A stretch of 7,674 bases of DNA from an uncultured Oscillochloris sp. (GTDB lineage: Bacteria > Chloroflexota > Chloroflexia > Chloroflexales > Chloroflexaceae). The notes below the pieces were generated by a model, which worked only from the letters and a program-made list of their open reading frames with translations, ran no database searches and was not told the DNA's origin. The translations under genes and the position numbers were made by a program. Below, piece by piece: positions 1-5,201 of this stretch. The stretch spans positions 1-7,674 of the forward strand of contig CAIRDL010001120.1 of assembly GCA_903877345.1 (NCBI GenBank), read 5' to 3'. The stretch's first letter is position 1; each line of letters opens with the position of its first letter.

Positions 1-1009
1 AAATTCCCGTAAGATCGGGTTTACTTTCACCAAGAAAACCCAGCGCGAAAGCATGGTCAGCCGATACCAACAGACTACTCGCCAACGGGTCATAGGTGAC
101 GTCCATAGTCGTAAAGGCCCGGTCAAGCACCGCCGTCGGCAGGGGCTTCGTCGTAATGCGCTCAATCTCCTGGTTGACGAGCCGCTTCGTTTCTTCGGGG
201 TTCGCCTTGATGTACTGCACCGTCGCCACATGGCCGCGTAAAAACGCCTTCACGATGTCGGGGTGCTCGTTCAGAAACTTCGTACTCACAATGACGTGCG
301 TGGTCACGAATTGCCCATTCGGCCACTGGTCGCGCTCATCCACCAATACCTGGCCCTGCCCCTCAATGATCAGGCGCGTTGCCCAGGGTTCGGGTACCCA
401 AGCGCCATCAAGCTCCCCTTTCTGAAAAAGGGTCAGAATGTCGGGGTTTTGGGTCGGCAGAAGCGTAACGGTGCCGCCTTGGTCAACCGTCTTGAGGCCG
501 TGGTCGAGGAGATAGTAGCGCAACGCGACATCCTGGGTATTGCCAAGCTGAGGGGTCGCCAACTTTTTGCCCGCTAGGTCGGCGGGGGTTTTGATGTTGG
601 CCGCCGTGCGTACAATCAAAGCGGCCCCGCCGCTCGTCGCCCCGGCGATGATCCGCAGGGCCGCACCTTTGCTCTTGACATAGCCGTTGATGGCGGGGTT
701 GGGGCCAATATAGCCGAGGTCAATTTCGCCCGCGAATAGCGCTTCGATCAGCGCTGGGCCAGCATTGAAGGTCTTGAGATCCAGCGTGACCTGCGGGCCA
801 AGGGCTTGTTGGAAGGTGCCACGGGCGGTGCCCACTAAAGCAGCGGCGTGGGTCAGATTGGGGAAATAGGCAAGACGTACGGTGACGGGCGCGGTCGTCG
901 GACTCGCGACCGACGACGCTGCCCCTGGGACGTTCTGGCTACAGGCGACGAGCAACAACATGAGTGGCAGGAGGCTAACGACGGCGCGACGGATTCCGAA
1001 CATAGGCAT
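1..1009 (-). CDS. ABC transporter substrate-binding lipoprotein, SsuA/TauA/NrtA-like (3' end cut off)
   Basis: The minus-strand frame is open from the window edge to position 1009 with no internal stop. It encodes about 336 residues, so only the extreme C-terminus should be missing for a family of roughly 320-340. The N-terminus has two Arg, a hydrophobic stretch and the lipobox LVAC with Cys23, so the product should be a lipid-anchored protein outside the membrane. Features of the periplasmic-binding-protein-like II / NMT1-SsuA group are visible: RLAYFPN near residue 45, GYIGPNPA near 99-106, TPADLAGKKLATPQLGNTQD near 140-160, and ELDGAWVPEPWA near 198-208. Such proteins deliver sulfonates, taurine, nitrate or similar small anions to an ABC importer; the ligand cannot be read here. 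The start at 1009 was chosen because AAAGGAAAGGAAG lies about 5 nt upstream; ATG at 1003 is the alternative. Permease and ATPase genes, if linked, would lie to the left of the window. Confidence 0.9.
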   Translation of the reverse strand, partial: MPMFGIRRAVVSLLPLMLLLVACSQNVPGAASSVASPTTAPVTVRLAYFPNLTHAAALVGTARGTFQQALGPQVTLDLKTFNAGPALIEALFAGEIDLGYIGPNPAINGYVKSKGAALRIIAGATSGGAALIVRTAANIKTPADLAGKKLATPQLGNTQDVALRYYLLDHGLKTVDQGGTVTLLPTQNPDILTLFQKGELDGAWVPEPWATRLIIEGQGQVLVDERDQWPNGQFVTTHVIVSTKFLNEHPDIVKAFLRGHVATVQYIKANPEETKRLVNQEIERITTKPLPTAVLDRAFTTMDVTYDPLASSLLVSADHAFALGFLGESKPDLTGI

Positions 1010-1129
1010 CGATTCTTCCTTTCCTTTGGGCAACGGACACGCTACGGGTAGTGCTAAGACATAATCGGCCATTTCAGCTTGACAGTTTACGATGGCAGAC
1101 TACGCGACGAACTGGAAACTGGGTGCTGC

Positions 1130-1248
1130 CTTCGACAAGCTCAGGCAGCGTCCGCGCCAGCCGTGTCCGCGCCAGCCGTGTCCGCGCCAGCCGTGTCCGC
1201 GCCAGCCGTGTCCACGCTGGCTGAGCTTGTCGAAGCCAGCGCGGACAC
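1130..1248. repeat. Dispersed inverted repeat, CTTCGACAAGCTCAG ... CTGAGCTTGTCGAAG
   Basis: CTTCGACAAGCTCAG at 1130-1144 is the exact reverse complement of CTGAGCTTGTCGAAG at 1221-1235, a perfect 15-bp stem, with CTG and CAG also paired just outside it. CGCGGACAC at 1240-1248 is the complement of the GTGTCCGCG inside the repeat units, so the structure can pair in more than one register. From memory, this 15-mer recurs in intergenic DNA of many environmental genomes, including Chloroflexota, and gives rise to spurious ORFs with strings such as LSLSK or ELVE. I therefore read it as a REP-like dispersed element and not as a gene. Confidence 0.7.
1150..1209. repeat. 15-bp tandem repeat, 4 identical copies
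   Basis: Four identical head-to-tail copies of GTCCGCGCCAGCCGT occupy 1150-1164, 1165-1179, 1180-1194 and 1195-1209, followed by a degenerate fifth start (GTCCACGC). The array sits in the loop between the two arms of the 1130/1235 inverted repeat. Because 15 is a multiple of three, every frame stays open through it, which explains the overlapping short ORFs on both strands. Copy number probably varies between strains. Confidence 0.9.
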
Positions 1249-1331
1249 TGCCCCACCCGTGCTTCACCCTAGCGACGCGAGGCCTAAACTGTAAAGCTGG
1301 TTTGAAACATGCCTGAGCAACCCCGCACCTT

Positions 1332-1360
1332 TTGCCCAATTCGCCCATATCCGTTAGAAT
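1332..1360 (+). promoter_or_regulatory. Weak sigma-70-like promoter candidate
   Basis: TTGCCC (1332-1337), a 17-nt spacer and TAGAAT (1355-1360) match the consensus at 4/6 and 5/6 positions. It lies in the relatively AT-rich, gene-free stretch 1260-1570 and points towards the structured block and the cytochrome genes. Matches of this quality also occur by chance, so this is only a candidate. Confidence 0.22.
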
Positions 1361-1468
1361 AGCGCCAACCCCGGGCCATGTCCAATTCCTTGTGCTTTCA
1401 AGTACATTCCTAACAGATTCTCAGCAACCGTGCAGAGTAGCATAGGTAGCGAGAAAAGTTGGTGAATT

Positions 1469-1493
1469 GTTGCGCTTTCGCAACGAAAGTTGC
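1469..1493 (+). other. Two mutually exclusive small hairpins
   Basis: GTTGCG (1469-1474) pairs with CGCAAC (1479-1484) around the loop CTTT. GCAAC (1480-1484) can instead pair with GTTGC (1489-1493) around the loop GAAA. The middle segment is shared, so only one hairpin can form at a time. It may be a binding site or part of a leader; no function is shown. The rest of 1249-1504 holds no gene or strong signal that I can see. Confidence 0.4.
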
Positions 1494-1504
1494 ACTCACT
1501 ACAC

Positions 1505-1533
1505 TTGATCGGCTGCATCGAATCAGTTAAATT
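1505..1533 (+). promoter_or_regulatory. Possible sigma-70 promoter for the structured block and cytochrome genes
   Basis: TTGATC (1505-1510), a 17-nt spacer and TAAATT (1528-1533) lie in the most AT-rich part of the intergenic region. A second candidate, TTGACG at 1548-1553 with TAGATC at 1572-1577 (18-nt spacer), lies just downstream. Either would start a transcript that runs through 1572-1943 into the diheme cytochrome gene at 1984. Each hexamer is only a moderate match. Confidence 0.3.
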
Positions 1534-1571
1534 TGAATTACATACCTTTGACGGCTAATCTTGATAACTAC

Positions 1572-1943
1572 TAGATCTCTGTTTGGGAGCAACCCTCGGC
1601 GCGCTCCCTGATCTACCTGTAGCACTTCGGCGCGGGGGGTGCCCGTCGAAGCGTCGTGTCACGGGCTGCCCCAAAGTTTTCGCAGGCTTGCTTTGTAGGG
1701 AAGGAGCTTCTAGACGTTGCGAACCGCCCAAAAGTATTCGGCCGTGTGCATCCTCACCCGCAGCGTAAGGCTCGCTACCCCAAGCGCGTCCCGCCCACGG
1801 CAGGTTGCACGTATGTCGGGACAGTGGCCCGCCAGTGCCGAACTGGCCGTCTCGGTAGTGGCTACGTCGAGACGTTAAACCGGCCTGTGGACTGGCGGTA
1901 AGCCCATCCTGCGGATGGCACGTCAGGCTGAAGCGGGCCTTTT
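1572..1943 (+). ncRNA. Putative structured RNA or long 5' leader, family not recognised
   Basis: This stretch lacks a convincing protein frame but is full of complementary arms. TAGATC/GATCTA (1572-1577 / 1610-1615) encloses GGGAGC/GCTCCC (1585-1590 / 1603-1608). GGGG plus GCCCGT pair with ACGGGC plus CCCC (about 1635-1646 / 1661-1672). TTCGCA/TGCGAA are at 1679-1684 / 1718-1723, and GTCCCG/CGGGAC at 1788-1793 / 1817-1822. A 70-nt imperfect hairpin at 1829-1898 has arms CCGCCAGT/ACTGGCGG, then GGCCG/CGGCC, TCTCG/CGAGA and a GTAG-TGG-CTAC tip. CCATCC-TGC-GGATGG (1904-1918) follows, and CTTTT ends at 1943. I looked for the signatures of RNase P RNA, tmRNA, SRP RNA and the cobalamin and TPP riboswitches and did not see them. 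It could be a free RNA or the leader of the cytochrome gene. GC-rich DNA folds readily by chance, so confidence is limited. Confidence 0.35.
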
Positions 1944-1946
1944 GCT

Positions 1947-1964
1947 GTGATCACATGTGGTCAC
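1947..1964. promoter_or_regulatory. 18-bp near-perfect palindrome just before the cytochrome ribosome binding site
   Basis: GTGATCACATGTGGTCAC has arms that match at 8 of 9 positions, and the one mismatch becomes a G-U pair in RNA. It lies 2 nt before the GGAAGGT ribosome binding site at 1967-1973. It could be an operator for a dimeric regulator or a hairpin that affects translation. It is not a standard CRP/FNR site, because the half-site spacing does not fit. Confidence 0.4.
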
Positions 1965-1983
1965 CTGGAAGGTAGCATTTCTC

Positions 1984-3420
1984 ATGAGATGGTCAGTCCT
2001 CGCCCCAGTCTTCCTCGGAACGTTGTTCGTTGTCGTCATTGCCACGGCCTGTGGCAACACGGGTAGTGGGGCAACCCAACCCAGTGCTGCCGTTGTGGCT
2101 ACAAAAACTCCTGTGCCGCCCACGGTTCTGGCGGCCTCCGCGACCACCGCGACCACCGTACCCGCCGTTACGGGTACCACGGTAGTCTCCGCCACCACCG
2201 CGCCCACCGTCGTAGCCTCCGCCACTGTCGTAGCCTCCGCTACTGTCGCAGCCTCCGCTACCGCTGCGATTACTGGCACGACCACCGTCACCGGCACCGC
2301 TGCCATCACTGGCACGGCCACCGTCACTGGTACCGCTGCCATCACCGGCACGGCCACCGTCACTGGCACCGCTGCCATCACCGGCACCGCTGCCATTGTG
2401 GCTACGGCTGAAGGCCCGGGTGCCGCTCCTGCCGCCGCCGCCGCCGGCGGTGTCGTCCAGCACGCCCCGGCTAATGTTCGCGTCGTCGCTGATTCGCCCG
2501 AACGGGCCGGTATGTACATCGTCGGTTGGCTCGGCAACTGTAACGACTGCCACTCCCCTGGCTGGGGCACCCGCCCCTACGAGGGCCGCATTCCGGTCGA
2601 GAACTGGGCGACGGGCGGCGAAAAGAACGTCAGTGCCTTCGGTGTTTCCTACTCGGCCAACCTGCGCCTCGTCCCCGGTAAGATGACTCTTGAGACGTTC
2701 ATCCACGACTTCCGCACCCGCCAGAATCCGCGTATGCCGTGGGATTACTTCCGCGACCTCAACAGTGAAGATCTGACGGCAGTCTACAAGTTTATGCAGA
2801 GCCTTGGGCCGAAGGGCGAGGCGGCTACCGCGTACGCAACTTCGACGCCTGGCCCGACCACCGATCCTAAAGCGTCGGTCACGCCGACCGCCAATGCTGC
2901 CACCCCCTCGGCCACGAAGGTTCCCGCGACGCTAACCCCGGTGGTGCCGACCGCCACGCCGCGCCCGGACCTGCTTGCGCCCGACGCTCGTCCGACCGCC
3001 CCGCCCGAAGCCTACGTCAAGGCCGACACGCCTGAACTGGCCGGCGAGTACATCGTCTGGATGGGTCGCTGCAACAGCTGCCACGCCGCTGATGCCAAGG
3101 GTGTTGCCAACTGGTCGCCGACCATGCCCAAGGATGACTGGCTGATGGGTGGTCGCCGCCACGCCGGGAACTACGGCACCGTCTTCTCCGGCAACCTGCG
3201 CCTCGTGCCGCAGAAGTACCCGACGGTGGCCGAGTTCGTCAAGATGATGAAGACCCGCACCATCAACCCGCCGATGCCGTGGTTTGCGCTGCATCAGTTC
3301 AACGAGAAGGATCTGACCTCGGTCTACGCCTTCCTGCAGAGCCTCGGCCCCAAGGGGACGCCGGTGCCCGATCCCGTGCCGCCACAGACCGCTACGCCCG
3401 CGCCCACAGCGGCCCCGTAG
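1984..3420 (+). CDS. Diheme c-type cytochrome lipoprotein with duplicated heme domain
   Basis: The 478-residue product starts with a lipoprotein signal (hydrophobic residues 5-22, lipobox ATAC, Cys23), so it should be anchored to the outer face of the membrane. A Thr/Ala/Val-rich linker with internal repeats covers about 24-160. Two homologous cytochrome c domains follow. Domain 1 (about 168-278) has CNDCH at 186-190 and a distal PRMPW with Met251. Domain 2 (about 345-455) has CNSCH at 363-367 and PPMPW with Met431. CXXCH binds heme covalently, with His as one axial ligand; the Met is the likely second. Both domains share AG-YIV before the heme site and a D/KDLT-VY-F-QSLGPKG ending, resembling the cytochrome subunits of alcohol/gluconate dehydrogenases. 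A Pro/Thr linker joins the domains and a similar tail ends the protein. The electron partners are unknown. ATG 1984 follows GGAAGGT at 1967-1973 (10-nt gap). The in-frame GTG at 1957 has no ribosome binding site and would spoil the signal peptide. Confidence 0.9.
   Translation: MRWSVLAPVFLGTLFVVVIATACGNTGSGATQPSAAVVATKTPVPPTVLAASATTATTVPAVTGTTVVSATTAPTVVASATVVASATVAASATAAITGTTTVTGTAAITGTATVTGTAAITGTATVTGTAAITGTAAIVATAEGPGAAPAAAAAGGVVQHAPANVRVVADSPERAGMYIVGWLGNCNDCHSPGWGTRPYEGRIPVENWATGGEKNVSAFGVSYSANLRLVPGKMTLETFIHDFRTRQNPRMPWDYFRDLNSEDLTAVYKFMQSLGPKGEAATAYATSTPGPTTDPKASVTPTANAATPSATKVPATLTPVVPTATPRPDLLAPDARPTAPPEAYVKADTPELAGEYIVWMGRCNSCHAADAKGVANWSPTMPKDDWLMGGRRHAGNYGTVFSGNLRLVPQKYPTVAEFVKMMKTRTINPPMPWFALHQFNEKDLTSVYAFLQSLGPKGTPVPDPVPPQTATPAPTAAP
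2269..2394 (+). repeat. 36-bp in-frame tandem repeat coding the cytochrome linker
   Basis: About three and a half copies of a 36-bp unit encode ITGTATVTGTAA-type 12-residue repeats (residues 105-146 less 9 in the 1984 numbering, i.e. about 96-137). Each unit is itself two 18-bp halves, ITGTAA and ITGTAT/VTGTAA. Copies differ only at a few positions, mostly third codon positions, which suggests recent expansion or gene conversion. A looser 18-bp repeat coding VASAT(V/A) precedes it at about 2209-2265. The unit keeps the reading frame, so copy changes would only alter linker length. Confidence 0.85.
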
Positions 3421-3446
3421 GTGCTTGTACGCTTGTCGGACCGGTT

Positions 3447-3477
3447 GGGCGCTTTGGGGCACAACCCCAAAGCGCCC
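3447..3477. terminator. Strong 13-bp hairpin after the diheme cytochrome gene
   Basis: GGGCGCTTTGGGG (3447-3459) pairs perfectly with CCCCAAAGCGCCC (3465-3477) around CACAA, starting 26 nt after the stop codon. No T-run follows, so it may act as a weak or factor-dependent terminator, or as an mRNA-stabilising hairpin that lets some transcripts continue into the next cytochrome gene. Confidence 0.5.
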
Positions 3478-3478
3478 C

Positions 3479-3496
3479 CCCAAACCGGGGTTTGGG
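3479..3496. other. Second hairpin abutting the first
   Basis: CCCAAAC (3479-3485) pairs with GTTTGGG (3490-3496) around CGGG. Its left arm can also pair with upstream GGTTGGG (about 3443-3449), so this hairpin competes with an extended form of the 3447-3477 stem. It ends 38 nt before the TTG start of the next gene, and the region could influence how much of that gene is expressed. Confidence 0.4.
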
Positions 3497-3534
3497 CTAC
3501 AGATAGCAGTAAGTGATTGAAGGGGGACGGAATC

Positions 3535-4131
3535 TTGAACCAGCCAGTGCTACCCGTGAAGCTTCTGAACGTTGGCCTGTCGGCTTGCTTGGGCTTGCTG
3601 CTCGTTGTCCTGATGACCGGCTGCACCGAGGGCCAGAGCCTTGCCGGGCAACATGCCACGCCGTCGTCGCCGCGTGTGGCGATGAGGGGCGGCGTTGGCC
3701 CGTCGGTGCGCGCTGCCGCGCCTGCCGCCGCCCCGGTTGTCGCGCCGGCCGCCCCGGTCGCGCCCGCCGCCCCGACCCTCACCCCGGAGCAAATCGCCGC
3801 CGCCAAGCATGTGTTCATCACCCAGGGTTGCATCGGTTGCCACACGCTTAGCGCCATCCCCGAAGCCTCCGGCCTCATTGGGCCAGACCTGTCTACCCTC
3901 AATGCTCAGGCTCCCGGCATTATCGCCTCAGCGGCCTACAAGAGCAGTGAAGGCAAGGCGACCAACGCGGTTGAATATTTTAGGGAGTCGATCCTCGCCC
4001 CTTCGGCCTTCATCTACCCTGACTGCCCAGATGGCCCTTGCTCCGATTACGTGATGCCGCAGAACTTCAAGGACCGGATTAAAGCTGCGGATCTGGATCT
4101 CATCCTCGGGTTCCTCGCCACGCTCAATTAG
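3535..4131 (+). CDS. Monoheme c-type cytochrome lipoprotein
   Basis: The 198-residue product begins with a signal peptide ending in the lipobox MTGC (Cys30). A low-complexity Ala/Pro/Val tether covers about 62-80, and a single cytochrome c domain follows. The heme site is CIGCH at 99-103, inside GCIGCHTL and followed by GLIGPDLS, a pattern typical of class I cytochrome c domains. YVMPQNF with Met174 is the likely second axial ligand. Cys164 and Cys169 (DCPDGPC) could form a disulfide. The protein should carry electrons on the outer membrane face, probably with the diheme cytochrome encoded 114 nt upstream on the same strand, but no redox partner is identifiable. The start TTG 3535 follows AGGGGG (3521-3526) by 8 nt; TTG 3517 is in frame but lies upstream of that site. 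TTG as start is unusual but no ATG precedes the signal peptide. Confidence 0.88.
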   Translation: MNQPVLPVKLLNVGLSACLGLLLVVLMTGCTEGQSLAGQHATPSSPRVAMRGGVGPSVRAAAPAAAPVVAPAAPVAPAAPTLTPEQIAAAKHVFITQGCIGCHTLSAIPEASGLIGPDLSTLNAQAPGIIASAAYKSSEGKATNAVEYFRESILAPSAFIYPDCPDGPCSDYVMPQNFKDRIKAADLDLILGFLATLN

Positions 4132-4186
4132 ACGGTTCTACCTTCGCTCCCATTGCGTTGTCTCAAGCCCACTATACCTAATCGAA

Positions 4187-4214
4187 CAGGGCGCAGCCTC
4201 GGGGCTGCGCCCTG
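4187..4214. terminator. 12-bp GC-rich hairpin between the cytochrome and panB
   Basis: CAGGGCGCAGCC (4187-4198) pairs perfectly with GGCTGCGCCCTG (4203-4214) around the tetraloop TCGG, 56 nt after the cytochrome stop. Only a short GTTT follows, so it is not a textbook intrinsic terminator, but its position before the panB promoter fits transcript ending. Confidence 0.6.
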
Positions 4215-4238
4215 AACGTTTGCACCCCGTAAACAGAC

Positions 4239-4267
4239 TTGACGTATGCGAAAGTTTGTACTATACT
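4239..4267 (+). promoter_or_regulatory. Sigma-70-type promoter of panBC
   Basis: TTGACG (4239-4244), a 17-nt spacer and TATACT (4262-4267) match the consensus at 5/6 and 5/6 positions with ideal spacing. Transcription should start near 4274, giving a leader of about 34 nt before the panB start. This also shows that the open frame running from 4239 is not all coding. No operator is evident next to it. Confidence 0.8.
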
Positions 4268-4307
4268 GGTGAGGAGCTTGCGCTGGGCAATGCGAAAGGA
4301 GCCACCG

Positions 4308-5156
4308 ATGCGCGTGACCATCCGCGACATCCAGAAACTGAAGGATCGTGGTGAGCGCATTCCCATGATCACCGCGTATGATTACACCTCGGCACAACTT
4401 GCCGACCGTGCGGGTGTCCCGCTCATCCTCGTGGGTGACTCCCTGGGCATGGTGGTGCTCGGCCATACCTCGACGGTGCCGGTGACGCTTGATGAGATGC
4501 TGCACCACATCAAGGCGGTGGTGCGCGGCAGTCAACAGGCGCTTGTCGTCGGCGATCTGCCCTTTCTGACCTACACGAGTGCCGAGCACGCCATCGTTTC
4601 CGCTGGGCGGGTTATGCAAGAAGCCGGTGCCCAAGCCGTCAAGCTCGAAGGCGGCACCACCGTCGCCCCGACTGTCGCCCGCCTTGTTGCCCTCGGCGTC
4701 CCGGTGATGGGGCATATCGGCTATACCCCGCAGTCGGAGCACCAGATTGGGCGGCGCATCCAGGGTCGCCAAGCTGCTGAGGCCAGCCGACTGATCGAGG
4801 ATGCGCTGGCCCTTGAAGCGGCTGGAGCGTTCGCTATCGTGCTTGAGTTGGTGCCCGCCCCTTTGGCCCAAGCGATCACCTCCCGGCTGCACATTCCAAC
4901 TATTGGCATCGGGGCCGGGGTGGCGTGCGACGGGCAAGTGCAGGTCTGGCACGACCTGTTGGGCCTCTACAGCGACTTTACGCCGCGCCACACCCGGCGC
5001 TACGCTAATCTGGCCGAAACCATCAACGCGGCTATCATCGAATATAGCGCCGATGTCCGCGCCGGTACGTTCCCCGCCGCCGAGCACAGTGCAACGATGG
5101 ACGAGGCCACCCTCCAGGCGGCCCTTGTCCAGCTTGCGCCCAAGCCGCATGATTGA
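4308..5156 (+). CDS. panB: 3-methyl-2-oxobutanoate hydroxymethyltransferase
   Basis: This cytosolic enzyme transfers a one-carbon unit from 5,10-methylenetetrahydrofolate to 3-methyl-2-oxobutanoate, giving 2-dehydropantoate, the first committed step to pantothenate and CoA. The 282-residue length is close to the usual 265-285. Family motifs are all visible: MITAYDYTSAQLAD (20-33), LVGDSLGMVVLGH (41-53), VVGDLPF (80-86), AVKLEGG (110-116), GHIGYTPQ (135-142), VLELVP (178-183) and the Gly-rich IGIGAG (199-204). Metal ligands Asp44 and Asp83, and Lys112, Glu114 and Glu180, correspond to Asp45, Asp84, Lys112, Glu114 and Glu181 of the E. coli enzyme. ATG 4308 was chosen because AAAGGAG (4295-4301) lies 6 nt upstream and the longer frame overlaps the promoter. 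panC follows after 45 nt on the same strand, so the two are probably co-transcribed. panD and panE are not in the window. Confidence 0.97.
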   Translation: MRVTIRDIQKLKDRGERIPMITAYDYTSAQLADRAGVPLILVGDSLGMVVLGHTSTVPVTLDEMLHHIKAVVRGSQQALVVGDLPFLTYTSAEHAIVSAGRVMQEAGAQAVKLEGGTTVAPTVARLVALGVPVMGHIGYTPQSEHQIGRRIQGRQAAEASRLIEDALALEAAGAFAIVLELVPAPLAQAITSRLHIPTIGIGAGVACDGQVQVWHDLLGLYSDFTPRHTRRYANLAETINAAIIEYSADVRAGTFPAAEHSATMDEATLQAALVQLAPKPHD

Positions 5157-5201
5157 GCCAGCGTGCCGCCACTGCACGCTGCGCCAAAGATTACACCCGT
5201 T

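Noticed and set aside
1130..1235. Terminal inverted repeats of an insertion sequence
   Set aside because: Only 106 bp with no transposase and no visible target-site duplication. It fits a REP-like hairpin better.
1074..1348. Overlapping short ORFs on both strands with repetitive Arg/Pro/Ala-rich products
   Set aside because: They are open only because the 15-bp repeat is a multiple of three. They share no ribosome binding sites and are products of the dispersed inverted repeat.
1583..1901. Two short plus-strand ORFs of 61 and 81 codons
   Set aside because: No ribosome binding site, Arg/Cys/Pro-rich composition unlike the neighbouring proteins, and they lie over strong RNA-like stems.
1572..1943. 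RNase P RNA, tmRNA or SRP RNA
   Set aside because: The size would suit RNase P RNA, but the near-invariant GAGGAAAGTCC and ACAGAA segments are missing. No tmRNA tRNA-like end and no SRP GGAAGCAGCC-type loop is present.
1946..1965. CRP/FNR-type binding site
   Set aside because: The TGTGA and TCAC half-sites are separated by 10 bp and not the 6 bp (CRP) or 4 bp (FNR) expected.
1923..2706. Long minus-strand ORFs antisense to the diheme cytochrome (215 and 237 codons)
   Set aside because: Low-complexity Ala/Val or Gly/Arg/Asp strings that mirror the Thr/Ala linker. The plus strand has a lipoprotein signal and heme motifs.
4128..5177. 349-codon minus-strand ORF opposite panB
   Set aside because: It is the antisense shadow of panB in high-GC DNA. 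All catalytic motifs of PanB are on the plus strand with promoter and ribosome binding site.
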